35,353 bases of DNA. It comes from Bacteroidota bacterium (lineage in GTDB: Bacteria; Bacteroidota; Bacteroidia; Palsa-965). The notes under the pieces are model-generated. The model searched no databases and was not told the origin of the DNA. It was given only the letters and a program-made list of their open reading frames with translations. The translations under genes and the position numbers were made by a program. Where the stretch lies: assembly GCA_003153435.1 (NCBI GenBank), contig PLYR01000032.1:34600-69952 (forward strand), given 5' to 3'. Below are positions 1 through 8,700 of the stretch, piece after piece (the first letter of the stretch is position 1; every line of letters begins with the position of its first letter).

Positions 1-3000
1 AATTGGTATAACGACACCTATGTAACCTGGCTTGACAGTGCCAAATGGAAATCATCTTTTGGAATGCCACAAAAAGGAATCCCCAATCCAGTAGGCTGGG
101 CTGGTAGAATAGGAGCTACCTCTGGCCCTTGTCAGGGAGGTCATGGTAGCGGAGGTTGGGTAACAGCTACACATTGTCTTGTTGGCCTTGCTAACCAGCC
201 GAGTGTCAGGTTCCGATTTATATTTGGTGCAGGGACCACTTGTAACTCTTATGACGGGATTGCCATTGACGATATTCTAATTCAAAATGCCCCGGTTGAA
301 GTACCCAACTTCTCTGCGGTCTGTTCCGGAGCAAATAGTTTTACGTTTACAAATCTTTCCACACCCTGTACGATTAATAGTTCCTGGTCTTTCGGTGATC
401 CGGGATCAGGAGCCTCGAACAATTCTGTCAGTACAAATCCTTCACATACTTTTTCAGCTCCGGGGACCTACACGGTTACACTCGTCTCGAGCGGCACGTG
501 CAATGCCCCGGCTACAATCTCCATTCCGGTCTCCATCCTTAGCACCTCTATTACACCTGTTGAAGTAACCTGTAACGGCAATAACGATGGATCGGCTACA
601 GCCGTGCCAGCCGGGGGGAGCGGACCATTTACTTATTCCTGGTCTCCGGGTGGACAAACAACATCCATAATCTCCAGCCTTGCGCCCGGAACCTATACGG
701 TAGCAGTATCGGAAGCAAACGCCTGCCCTGTAACAAGCACCATCATCATTACTCAGCCCGGAGTGCTTTCGGCAACTGCTACTCCTACCAGTACAGGATG
801 CGCAAGCAGTACAGGAACAGTTACCATTAGTGGTGTTACAGGGGGTACAGGGCCATACAGCTATAATTTTAATAATCTGGGTTTGTCCGGAACTACCGTA
901 TATAATAACCTTGGGGCAGGAACCTACTCGGTAGTCGTTCAGGATGTGAACGGCTGTACCTACTCAACGTCTGTCAGCGTTTCCAGCAGCACCGGTCCTT
1001 CAATAACATCTTCTTCCGGCACAGCATCACTTTGTAACGCCGCATGTACCGGATCCGCAAATGTTAGTGTTTCAGGTGGCACAGCACCTCTTACCTATTC
1101 CTGGTCACCTAATGGGGGGGCGGCTGCCTCCACTCCCAATACTCTTTGTGCAGGAACCTATACCTGTACGATCACTGATGCGAATGGCTGTCTTACTGCT
1201 CAAACCGTCACCCTTACCGATCCGCCTCTCCTGGTGGTAAGCACGGCATCAATCACTCCCGCAGCTTGTAATACAAGCAATGGATCGGCTGTGCTAAATG
1301 TAACCGGAGGAACTCCTGCATATACCTTTTCCTGGTCAGGAGGAGGTGGAACCAAGGATTCAATAAGCGCTGTCCCGGCAGGTTCTTATACCGTTTCTGT
1401 AACGGATGCGAACAATTGCCCCAGTACCTATACTGTTTCCATCAATAACAATAGCGGACCCAGCGCCACGCTGACTTCTTCTGTCAACCCGGCATGTAAT
1501 GCTGTTTGTTCAGGACAGGCAACCATTAATGCAACCGGTGGGACCGCACCATTAACGTATTCCTGGTCTCCTTCCGGTGGCAATACGACTACCGCAAGCG
1601 GATTATGTCAGGGCGGATATACATGCACCATCACGGACGCGAATAACTGTATCACCACACAAGCTGTTACGATCACCCAACCTGGAGCGCTTGCGATTGC
1701 ACCTTCGAGTACCGCAGTGGCATGTTCAGGAGGGAATACAGGTACTGCATCTGTTGCAGTAACGGGAGGAACCACCGGGTATACCTACTCCTGGTCTCCA
1801 TCCGGCGGAGCCAATTCATTAGCTAGCGGCTTGACAGCTGGAAACTATACCTGTATAGTTGTGGATGCAAACGGATGTAAAGACAGTACTACCATAAATA
1901 TTACCCAGCCTCTCCTACCCATTAGTTCATCAGCTGCAATCACAGGGGCTACTTGCGGACATCCTAACGGATTGGCATATACTACAACTTCCGGAGGATC
2001 GCCCGGTTATACCTATTCCTGGTCATCTCCGGGTGGAAGTGGTGATACACTTGCAAATATTCCTTCAGGAACATACACGTGTATGATTACAGATGCTCAT
2101 GGGTGTTCGCAAGCCGATACGGTCACCGTTACAAATACGGGACTTCCGCCGGTAGCGGTACTCACACCTGCAGGTGCAACTACCTTTTGTCATGGAGACA
2201 GCCTCCTGCTTATTGCCGGAGGAGGGGGAACCTATAGCTGGAGTACAGGAGCAACAACAGATTCAATAATGGTGAATACGGCCGGAACTTACACGGTGTC
2301 GGTGACCAATGTTTGTGGGACCAATCAGGCTTCTACCTCCATCACGGTAACACCTCCGCCAATTGCTGCAGTTGCAGGAAGTAATTGGGTATGCAGTGGA
2401 GATTCTGTAATGCTGACCGCTTCCGGAGGGAATACATTTACATGGAGCACAGGTTCCAACGCCGCTTCCATTTATGTTTCCGTTCAGGGAACCTATACCG
2501 TACAGGTTAGCAATGGATGTGGTATTTCCACAGCCACCTCTGTTCTGACGGTGAACAGTGTCACAGCAAATTTCTCTGCAGACAGTACTCTGGGGTATGC
2601 ACCTTTACCCGTTATTTTTACCAATGGAAGTTCGGCTAACACAACGAGTTGGTTTTGGAGTTTTGGAGATGGAGCTACTTCAACAAGTGTTAATCCATCT
2701 CATACTTATGGTCCGGGAACCTATACGGCATTACTTACGGTTACAGACTCGAATGGTTGTAAGAATACCTATAAAGAGGTGATCATCGTTCATGAATTAC
2801 CATCCTGGATTTGGGTTCCAAATATCTTCACACCCAATGGAGATGGTAAGAATGAAATATTTCAATGTGGATCCCAGAACATTACCGCGTTCGAGATGCG
2901 AATTTATGACCGTTGGGGATTAGAGATGGCGAATATTAATACGGTAGATCAGGGTTGGGATGGACGTACCAAAGCAGGATTGATGGCCACTGACGGTACA

Positions 3001-3078
3001 TACTACTATATAATTCACGCCAAAGGCGGGGATGGAAAAGTTTTTGATTTCAAGGGTTATTTACAACTTATTCGTTAA
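1..3078 (+). CDS. T9SS type B (CHU_C) cell-surface protein with SprB/PKD-like repeats, 5' partial
   Basis: The reading frame is open from base 1, so the gene starts outside the window; the first in-frame ATG (64) is not the true start, because the residues before it match the paralog at 5373-8027. In order: the end of an N-terminal globular domain (conserved SGPCQGG and TTCNSYDGIAIDDI segments), a PKD-like module, seven SprB-like repeats of about 75 residues (GG..YTYSWSPGG, then GTYTCTITDANGC, then VTITQP), two Ig-like modules with paired cysteines, a PKD domain (WSFGDGATS) and a C-terminal gliding-motility-associated CHU_C domain (PNIFTPNGDGKNEIF, YDRWG, GWDG, DGTYYYII). CHU_C is the type B sorting signal of the type IX secretion system, so export to the surface or medium is expected. 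Likely an adhesin or gliding-related surface protein; the ligand is unknown. Confidence 0.9.
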   Translation, partial: NWYNDTYVTWLDSAKWKSSFGMPQKGIPNPVGWAGRIGATSGPCQGGHGSGGWVTATHCLVGLANQPSVRFRFIFGAGTTCNSYDGIAIDDILIQNAPVEVPNFSAVCSGANSFTFTNLSTPCTINSSWSFGDPGSGASNNSVSTNPSHTFSAPGTYTVTLVSSGTCNAPATISIPVSILSTSITPVEVTCNGNNDGSATAVPAGGSGPFTYSWSPGGQTTSIISSLAPGTYTVAVSEANACPVTSTIIITQPGVLSATATPTSTGCASSTGTVTISGVTGGTGPYSYNFNNLGLSGTTVYNNLGAGTYSVVVQDVNGCTYSTSVSVSSSTGPSITSSSGTASLCNAACTGSANVSVSGGTAPLTYSWSPNGGAAASTPNTLCAGTYTCTITDANGCLTAQTVTLTDPPLLVVSTASITPAACNTSNGSAVLNVTGGTPAYTFSWSGGGGTKDSISAVPAGSYTVSVTDANNCPSTYTVSINNNSGPSATLTSSVNPACNAVCSGQATINATGGTAPLTYSWSPSGGNTTTASGLCQGGYTCTITDANNCITTQAVTITQPGALAIAPSSTAVACSGGNTGTASVAVTGGTTGYTYSWSPSGGANSLASGLTAGNYTCIVVDANGCKDSTTINITQPLLPISSSAAITGATCGHPNGLAYTTTSGGSPGYTYSWSSPGGSGDTLANIPSGTYTCMITDAHGCSQADTVTVTNTGLPPVAVLTPAGATTFCHGDSLLLIAGGGGTYSWSTGATTDSIMVNTAGTYTVSVTNVCGTNQASTSITVTPPPIAAVAGSNWVCSGDSVMLTASGGNTFTWSTGSNAASIYVSVQGTYTVQVSNGCGISTATSVLTVNSVTANFSADSTLGYAPLPVIFTNGSSANTTSWFWSFGDGATSTSVNPSHTYGPGTYTALLTVTDSNGCKNTYKEVIIVHELPSWIWVPNIFTPNGDGKNEIFQCGSQNITAFEMRIYDRWGLEMANINTVDQGWDGRTKAGLMATDGTYYYIIHAKGGDGKVFDFKGYLQLIR

Positions 3079-3090
3079 TCTGCATGGTGA

Positions 3091-3122
3091 TTGGTTAGAA
3101 TAAGCTAAAAAGAATATCTTTG
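3091..3122 (+). promoter_or_regulatory. Bacteroidota-type promoter upstream of nupC
   Basis: TTG at 3091-3093 and TATCTTTG at 3115-3122 are 21 nt apart, matching the Bacteroidota sigma-A consensus (TTG/TTTG, about 17-23 nt, TAnnTTTG). Transcription would start near 3128. It lies before, not after, the hairpin terminator at 3145-3177, so nupC transcripts from it would have to read through. Confidence 0.5.
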
Positions 3123-3144
3123 TTTCAAGCCGTAAGGCAAAAGT

Positions 3145-3177
3145 CAGGAATACCCATTGGGCGTTCCTGCTTTTTTT
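3145..3177 (+). terminator. Rho-independent terminator between the CHU_C gene and nupC
   Basis: CAGGAA (3145-3150) pairs with TTCCTG (3164-3169), and CCC (3153-3155) with GGG (3159-3161) across an ATT loop; seven T follow at 3171-3177. It probably ends the upstream CHU_C transcript. A small GCC-GTAA-GGC hairpin (3129-3138, GNRA-type loop) lies just before it and inside the transcript expected from the 3091-3122 promoter. Confidence 0.7.
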
Positions 3178-3224
3178 CCCAGATCCTCGTACCTGCAACT
3201 CTATGTTAAATTGAATCATTAAAT

Positions 3225-4508
3225 ATGGATAGATACTTTGGCTTGTTTGGCGTGGCAGCTATTCTTCTGATCGCATTTCTGATGTCTAATAACAGAAAGG
3301 CGATTAACTTCAGGCAAATCGGAGTGGGTTTGCTTATACAAGTTGGTCTTGCTGTTTTTATTTTGAAGGTTCCGTTTGGACAAACCCTGTTTAGGCACCT
3401 TGGAGATTTCATCACCAAACTTCTTAATTTTTCTGATGCAGGTGCCCGTTTTGTCTTCGGGGTTCTGGTTGATCAATCGAAAATGGAACAGATCTTCGGA
3501 AAGGAGAGCAGCTTTATTTTCTATTTCAACATCATTCCTACCATCATTTTTGTTTCTGCTCTGGTCGGGGTTGCTTATCATATCGGACTTATGCAGTTGA
3601 TTATTTCCTTCCTTGCCAAGATCGTTTATAAGTTGATGAAGGTAAGCGGAAGTGAGGCTCTCTCTAATGTGGCCAGTACGTTCGTAGGGCAGGTGGAAGC
3701 TCAGATTATGATTAAGCCATACCTGGCAGGGATGACCAAATCCGAACTGCTTGCTTCAATGAGTGGAAGTATGGCATGTATAGCAGGTGGTATAATGGCG
3801 GTTTATATGAAAATGGGAGTGCCTGCAAGCTACCTCATTGCAGCCAGTATAATGGCAGCTCCGGGAGCGCTTGTTATTTCGAAACTGGTTTTTCCTGAAA
3901 CGGAGAAATCCCAAACGGGGGGTGCAGTAAAACTTGAAATAAAAAAAACGCACGCTAATCTAATGGATGCTATCATGCATGGGGCGGGTGATGGAATGAA
4001 AGTAGGAGTGAATGTGGTAGCCATGCTTATTGCCGTGATTGCTATTGTATTTCTCATTGATGCCGGCTTAGGCAAATTTGGGCGAGTGCTTTGCAATCAT
4101 ACCGGTATAGCCCATTCTCTGTTGGGTATTGATATGACTCACCTGAGCCTCAAGACCATATTTGGAGCTGTTTTTGCACCCATCGCTTATCTGATGGGAG
4201 TGCCCTGGAAGGAGGCTCATATTGCCGGAAATCTGATGGGAACAAAAATGGCCCTGAATGAGTTTGTTGCTTATCTCGACCTTGTACCTATGATCAAAGG
4301 TCAGGTCATTTCTCCTAAAACAATCACCATTTTAAGTTTTGCGCTTTGCGGTTTTGCCAACTTCTCCTCCATAGCCATGCAGGTAGGAGGAATCGGGGAG
4401 TTGGCTCCTGAACGTAAAACAGATCTTGCAAAACTGGGTTTGAAAGCCATGATCTGCGGAACAATGGCGTCTTACCTTTCAGCAACGATTGCCGGAATCC
4501 TTTTGTAA
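3225..4508 (+). CDS. nupC: Concentrative nucleoside transporter (CNT/NupC family)
   Basis: The 427-residue polytopic inner-membrane protein has the length and signatures of the CNT family, which imports nucleosides with H+ or Na+. Recognisable blocks are the GQVEAQIMIKPYL segment of hairpin 1 (about residue 150), the GTKMALNEFVAY segment in the second half, and CGFANFSSIAMQVGGIGELAP near the C-terminus. Family members usually read GQTEAP in the first block; here Thr is Val and Pro is Gln, at positions that contact the nucleobase in the Vibrio CNT structure as I recall it. The cytidine deaminase gene starts 6 nt downstream, so the pair forms a pyrimidine-nucleoside uptake and salvage operon. 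There is no clear Shine-Dalgarno site; the upstream sequence is A/T-rich. Confidence 0.92.
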   Translation: MDRYFGLFGVAAILLIAFLMSNNRKAINFRQIGVGLLIQVGLAVFILKVPFGQTLFRHLGDFITKLLNFSDAGARFVFGVLVDQSKMEQIFGKESSFIFYFNIIPTIIFVSALVGVAYHIGLMQLIISFLAKIVYKLMKVSGSEALSNVASTFVGQVEAQIMIKPYLAGMTKSELLASMSGSMACIAGGIMAVYMKMGVPASYLIAASIMAAPGALVISKLVFPETEKSQTGGAVKLEIKKTHANLMDAIMHGAGDGMKVGVNVVAMLIAVIAIVFLIDAGLGKFGRVLCNHTGIAHSLLGIDMTHLSLKTIFGAVFAPIAYLMGVPWKEAHIAGNLMGTKMALNEFVAYLDLVPMIKGQVISPKTITILSFALCGFANFSSIAMQVGGIGELAPERKTDLAKLGLKAMICGTMASYLSATIAGILL

Positions 4509-4514
4509 ACATCT

Positions 4515-4940
4515 ATGGAAAAAAAGAAAAGCATATCCGCCCAATTCAAAAACCTTATCAGCCTCTCTGTTTCCGCTGGAAAGAAGGCCTATGCTCCTTA
4601 TTCCAATCTTCATGTCGGAGCAGCGCTCCTGACTGTTAAAGGCCGGATCTTTTCAGGCTGCAATGTCGAAAATGCATCTTTTGGTCTAACCTGTTGTGCA
4701 GAACGCAATGCCATTTTTCAGGCAGTTCGTGAAGAAGGTCCAGGAATGAAAATACGCGCAATAGCCATTTCTGCTGATTCAAAATTTCCTATCCCCCCCT
4801 GCGGTGCTTGTAGACAGGTGATTGCAGAGTTCGTTGCGAAAGATAAGGAAGGAACAGTTGTTATTTTCAAATCAGAAAAAGGTCTTATAGGTCCCAGAAT
4901 AGAGGAGTTACTTCCTGGATTTTTCGAAATGAAGAGTTAA
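4515..4940 (+). CDS. cdd: Cytidine deaminase
   Basis: The 141-residue cytosolic enzyme has the length of homotetrameric cytidine deaminases, which convert (deoxy)cytidine to (deoxy)uridine plus ammonia. The zinc site is intact: CAE with Cys61 and the proton-shuttling Glu63, then PCGAC with Cys96 and Cys99. The substrate-binding NVENASFG segment is at about residues 50-57. The start is 6 nt after the transporter stop codon, indicating one transcript and one pathway: imported cytidine is deaminated for use as uridine or for catabolism. A strong hairpin follows the stop codon. Confidence 0.95.
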   Translation: MEKKKSISAQFKNLISLSVSAGKKAYAPYSNLHVGAALLTVKGRIFSGCNVENASFGLTCCAERNAIFQAVREEGPGMKIRAIAISADSKFPIPPCGACRQVIAEFVAKDKEGTVVIFKSEKGLIGPRIEELLPGFFEMKS

Positions 4941-4947
4941 CCTCCCT

Positions 4948-4972
4948 GATCCTGCCTTGCAGGATCGATTTT
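4948..4972 (+). terminator. Probable terminator after cdd
   Basis: GATCCTGC (4948-4955) and GCAGGATC (4959-4966) form a perfect 8-bp stem with a CTT loop, followed after GA by TTTT. It starts 8 nt after the cdd stop codon. The U-tract is short, and its Ts overlap the TTTG of the next promoter. Confidence 0.6.
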
Positions 4973-4998
4973 GAATTCAAAGAATAATATTAATTTTG
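4970..4998 (+). promoter_or_regulatory. Promoter of the cold-shock protein gene
   Basis: TTTG at 4970-4973 and a perfect TAATTTTG at 4991-4998, 17 nt apart (short end of the accepted range). Predicted transcription start near 5005 gives a 5' leader of about 77 nt containing a CCTGG/CCAGG stem (5013-5017 with 5026-5030). Structured leaders are usual for cold-shock genes. Confidence 0.5.
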
Positions 4999-5081
4999 TG
5001 CTACCCAATACCCCTGGATTCTTCCCCAGGCTTCTTTATCTGATGCTGTCTATAGGTATTAACTGGTAACATCATTATTCA

Positions 5082-5285
5082 ATGAAAAAGGGAGTCGTTA
5101 AATTCTTTAATCCTTCCCAAAAGTTCGGTTTCATTACTTGTACGGAGGATAATAAGGATTATTACGTTCATGTAAAAGATTTGCTTGTTCCTGTAAAACA
5201 AGGAGATAGCGTTATTTTCGAACTCCTTTCCTCCAAAAAAGGGATGAAAGCAATCAAGGTCACCCTGGATGAGACCCCGGCTTGA
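5082..5285 (+). CDS. Cold-shock-domain protein (CspA family)
   Basis: The 67-residue protein is a single OB-fold cold-shock domain that binds single-stranded RNA/DNA and acts as an RNA chaperone. It opens with KKGVVKFFNPSQKFGFI, which carries the RNP1 motif (KFGFI). The RNP2 segment reads YYVHVKDL where the family typically has VFVHFSAI, so one aromatic Phe is Tyr and the other is Val. GDSVIFELLSSKKGMKAIKV is the usual C-terminal strand pair. It has its own promoter and terminates before the next promoter, so it is probably monocistronic. Confidence 0.9.
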   Translation: MKKGVVKFFNPSQKFGFITCTEDNKDYYVHVKDLLVPVKQGDSVIFELLSSKKGMKAIKVTLDETPA

Positions 5286-5306
5286 ATTCCCTGAATATCA
5301 GTCTTG

Positions 5307-5336
5307 TTTGATTTAGCAGGGTTTAGCGTATATTTG
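5307..5336 (+). promoter_or_regulatory. Promoter of the second CHU_C gene
   Basis: TTTG at 5307-5310 and a perfect TATATTTG at 5329-5336, 18 nt apart. The predicted start of transcription, near 5343, lies downstream of the TTG codon at 5304 that would give the longest reading frame. The gene therefore most likely starts at ATG 5373. Confidence 0.6.
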
Positions 5337-5372
5337 ATAGTTAATGAAAACATCCTGAAGGATGTACATAAA

Positions 5373-8027
5373 ATGCAAAAGAAGATGTATCCGGAAACTC
5401 ACGATACCAGTAAATCTCGCTTAAGTCCACGATTCCACCGATCTCTTTTTCTGATCATTTGTATCCTTATTTTTTCCATTAATCAGGTAGGTGCACAATG
5501 TGTTGGTTTGCCTATCAATACCTTTCCATACAATGAAGGTTTTGAAGCAGGACCAGCATGGACTATTAAGGCAGATAGCCTTCACTCCGATTGGGCCTGG
5601 GGAACACCCACCCATCCAACGATTAATACCGCAGGCGGAGGATCGAAATGTTGGATGGTCGGAAGTTTAACCGGATCATTTTATAGATACAAACAAGTTG
5701 CAAGTCTCGAAAGCCCCTGTTTTGATTTCACAGCACTTAACTATCCATGGGTTTCCTTTAAAATATTCTGGGAAGATGAATGGAAATATGATGGTATGTC
5801 TTTTCAGTCTTCCCTGGATGGGGGCCTTACCTGGTCTAATGTAGGTGCTTCTTCAGATCCAGTAGATTGTGAAAATACGAATTGGTTCAATAATGCAAAT
5901 GTAACCTGGCTTGACAGTGCAAAATGGGGTGCAACTTTCGGACTACCCAACCTCGGAATCCCAAAGCCTCAGGGCTGGAGTGGTCGTATAGGTGCTACTT
6001 CCGGTCCTTGTCAAGGTGGTAACGGGAGTGGGGGATGGATCACCGCTACCCATTGCCTTGCAGGACTTGCAGGTAAGCCCAGTGTTCGTTTCCGGTTTAT
6101 TTTCGGAGCAGGAACAACCTGTAATTCTTATGACGGAATTGCAATAGACGATATACTGATCAGTAATGCGCCTGTAGAGGTCCCAAACTTTTCCTCTGTT
6201 TGCGCGGGCTCTAACCTTGTGAATTTCACCAACCTTTCAACCCCCTGTACTATTAACAGCACTTGGAATTTCGGAGATCCTGCTTCAGGAGCTTCCAATA
6301 CTTCTAACCTTTTAAATCCATCTCATACATTTTCAGGACCAGGCACGTTTACGGTGATGCTTACTTCGAGCGGCACTTGTAATGCTCCAGCTTCTGTTTC
6401 GATTCCCGTAATTGTGTTAGGCTCTTCCATTACCCCGGTACAAATTAATTGCAATGGAAACAATAATGGTTCAGCAACGGCTATTCCTTCGGGAGGTGCC
6501 GGGCCTTATACCTACTCATGGACTCCTGGAGGCCTAACAACATCTACCATCTCAAACCTTGCCCCTGGCAATTATACAGTGCAGGTATCTGCTTCCGGGG
6601 CTTGTCCAACCAGCGCAACGGTTACGATTTCACAGCCAACGGTATTAACAGTTTCCGGATCAACAACTGCCGCGAGTTGCGGAACGAATACAGGCACTGC
6701 TACCGGCACTCCTTCCGGAGGAACGGCAGCCTATACCTATTCCTGGAGCCCTGGTGGCGCAGCAACTGCAACGATAACCAATCGTCCTCCTGGAAATGAT
6801 ACCTGTTTTATAACAGATGCTAATGGATGTAAAACATCGGTGCCTTTGGTCATAAGTTCTTCAGGTTCCTTGAGCTCCACTGCAACTCCGGTGCCTTCGA
6901 CCTGTAACCTTGCTAATGGAAGTATCAGCACTACGGTGGCCGGTGGCACAGGAGCTTATACCTATTCCTGGGTCCCTTCGGGAGGAACCGGACCCAATGC
7001 CATCAATCTTTCTGCCGGTACTTATACCTGCAATATAAACGATGCTCTGGGATGCACTAAAATTGATACCGTTATCCTGACAAATACGGGCACATTACCT
7101 CTTGCTTCCATAAGTCCGAGCCCAGATACCATTTGTTCCGGTACCAGCTCCCCGATCACCGCATCGGGCGGAGGTACTTATTCCTGGACTTCCGGTGCAA
7201 CCACCCCTGCCATAAGTGTCAATGCTGCCGGTACCTATGTGGTCTATGTTTCCAATGCGTGTGGAACGGACAGCGCCAAGACCATCGTTACGCTTAAATC
7301 CCAGCCTGCGGTAGTGAATGTCGGACCTACTCAGCTTTGCCCGGGTGCATCCTCAATTTTAACTGCCCCTGTCGGAAACACTTATTCCTGGAGTACAGGT
7401 GCCACCACACCTACTATTACGGAAGGCACAACAGGTACTTATTCGGTAACCGTCACCAATTCCTGTGGCTCCAGTATATCTACTTATACTATAAATGTAA
7501 ATAGCGTGAATGCGTTTTTTACAGCCGACAGTTTATCCGGTAAGTCACCACTGCTGGTTCACTTCACGAACGGAAGTTCTCCTTCAGTGAACAGCTGGAG
7601 CTGGAATTTTGGAAATGGAAGCAGTAGCAATCTTCCTAGTCCTTCCAATACTTTTACAGCACCGGGCTATTATACAGTATTCCTCACGGTTCAGAATGCT
7701 GCAGGCTGTACCGCAGTAGATAGTGTTGTCATACATGTGCTTGACCTCCCATCCTGGGTATCGATTCCGAATGTGTTTACGCCCAATGGAGATGGATCAA
7801 ATGACATCTTTTCAATAAGTTCTTACGGCTTGTTGAATTTCGACATGAAGATTTATGACCGTTGGGGAATTCTTATGACCGACTTCTCCAATCCTGTTCA
7901 GGGTTGGGATGGACGGAACAAAACAGGTATCCTGGCAACCGACGGAACCTATTATTATATTATGAGTGCCAAAGGAAATGACGGAAAGGACTACGAGAGA
8001 ACCGGATTCCTTCAGCTCATTCGATAG
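5373..8027 (+). CDS. T9SS type B (CHU_C) cell-surface protein with SprB/PKD-like repeats
   Basis: ATG 5373 is chosen because GAAGG lies 11 nt upstream and the frame above it overlaps a promoter; ATG 5385 is an alternative. The 884-residue product has a signal peptide (about residues 20-41: a basic stretch, a hydrophobic LFLIICILIF core, cleavage after VGA). Next come an N-terminal domain with several Trp and Cys residues, a PKD-like module, three SprB-like repeats (TYSWSPGG), two Ig-like modules, another PKD-type module (WNFGNGSSS) and a CHU_C type B sorting domain (PNVFTPNGDGSNDIF, YDRWG, GWDGRN). It is a close paralog of the protein at 1-3078 but has three repeats instead of seven. Role: T9SS-exported surface protein, perhaps adhesion or motility. 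Confidence 0.92.
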   Translation: MQKKMYPETHDTSKSRLSPRFHRSLFLIICILIFSINQVGAQCVGLPINTFPYNEGFEAGPAWTIKADSLHSDWAWGTPTHPTINTAGGGSKCWMVGSLTGSFYRYKQVASLESPCFDFTALNYPWVSFKIFWEDEWKYDGMSFQSSLDGGLTWSNVGASSDPVDCENTNWFNNANVTWLDSAKWGATFGLPNLGIPKPQGWSGRIGATSGPCQGGNGSGGWITATHCLAGLAGKPSVRFRFIFGAGTTCNSYDGIAIDDILISNAPVEVPNFSSVCAGSNLVNFTNLSTPCTINSTWNFGDPASGASNTSNLLNPSHTFSGPGTFTVMLTSSGTCNAPASVSIPVIVLGSSITPVQINCNGNNNGSATAIPSGGAGPYTYSWTPGGLTTSTISNLAPGNYTVQVSASGACPTSATVTISQPTVLTVSGSTTAASCGTNTGTATGTPSGGTAAYTYSWSPGGAATATITNRPPGNDTCFITDANGCKTSVPLVISSSGSLSSTATPVPSTCNLANGSISTTVAGGTGAYTYSWVPSGGTGPNAINLSAGTYTCNINDALGCTKIDTVILTNTGTLPLASISPSPDTICSGTSSPITASGGGTYSWTSGATTPAISVNAAGTYVVYVSNACGTDSAKTIVTLKSQPAVVNVGPTQLCPGASSILTAPVGNTYSWSTGATTPTITEGTTGTYSVTVTNSCGSSISTYTINVNSVNAFFTADSLSGKSPLLVHFTNGSSPSVNSWSWNFGNGSSSNLPSPSNTFTAPGYYTVFLTVQNAAGCTAVDSVVIHVLDLPSWVSIPNVFTPNGDGSNDIFSISSYGLLNFDMKIYDRWGILMTDFSNPVQGWDGRNKTGILATDGTYYYIMSAKGNDGKDYERTGFLQLIR

Positions 8028-8189
8028 ACTCTTCAGACTCACCTCCATATTTTTTTACCCGGTTAAGCCGAGCGTTGGACTCCTTCATGGATCAGTTCAC
8101 CGAATTTTAAACTGACCTCCAGATTTCTCCCGTATTTTTAATTGCATAAGAAGTCCGCCTGCTATTATAAATCCGTAAATCTCAAGGCT

Positions 8190-8699
8190 ATGAAAACGCA
8201 GAACAATACTCTTTCGGTATTTCTCGTCGATGACGATAACATGTTTCTGACATCCTTGAAACATAAGTTGCATGAAAAATTCAAGGCTACCATCCGGATC
8301 AGCACCTTTTCTAACGGAGAGGAATGTCTGAGGAAGATTGAAGACAAGCCGGATATAGTAGTTCTTGATTATTGCCTGGATTCACAACCTGGAAATACAC
8401 TAAATGGAATTGAAGTATTGCAAAAAATAAAAAATGCTTCAGAAAAAACAGAGGTTGTTATGCTCACTGGTATGGAACAGCAGGAACTAAAGGAGAGCTC
8501 CTTCCGGTTGGGGGCTTATGAGTTCCTGAATAAAAATGCCACCTCAGCCTATGAGATACAGAATACGATTAAGAACATTATTCATGAAATAATCGTGAAT
8601 AGGAATGCGAAGGAGAACAGGCAGGTGAATTTTATTATGGGTGGAGTCTTCCTGATTCTGGCAGGGTTGATCATTTATCTATACCTGAAATATTTTTGA
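8190..8699 (+). CDS. Single-domain response regulator with C-terminal membrane anchor
   Basis: From ATG 8190 the product is 169 residues; a longer frame from TTG 8142 is less likely. Residues 8-130 are a CheY-like receiver domain: acidic DDD at 14-16, phospho-accepting Asp60 (VVLDY), Thr93 (MLTG) and Lys115 (LNKN), all in place. Instead of a DNA-binding output domain it has a short linker and one hydrophobic helix (about 145-167, GGVFLILAGLIIYLYL) ending at the C-terminus. It should therefore be a phosphorylatable protein tethered to the inner membrane, perhaps a phosphate sink or a docking protein. No cognate histidine kinase is in the window. The stop codon is 1 nt from the end of the convergent PAP2 gene. 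Confidence 0.8.
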   Translation: MKTQNNTLSVFLVDDDNMFLTSLKHKLHEKFKATIRISTFSNGEECLRKIEDKPDIVVLDYCLDSQPGNTLNGIEVLQKIKNASEKTEVVMLTGMEQQELKESSFRLGAYEFLNKNATSAYEIQNTIKNIIHEIIVNRNAKENRQVNFIMGGVFLILAGLIIYLYLKYF

Positions 8700-8700
8700 C

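Noticed and set aside
550-2150. Possible tandem DNA repeat or CRISPR-like array
   Set aside because: The periodicity of about 225 nt comes from protein-coding SprB-like repeats that are diverged at DNA level, with no constant repeat and spacer structure.
5304-5372. TTG start extending the second CHU_C protein by 23 residues
   Set aside because: This stretch contains a full promoter (5307-5336); the ATG at 5373 lies just before a normal signal peptide.
8142-8189. TTG start extending the receiver protein by 16 residues
   Set aside because: The added residues are not part of the receiver fold, and ATG 8190 with an AAGG upstream gives a normal domain start.
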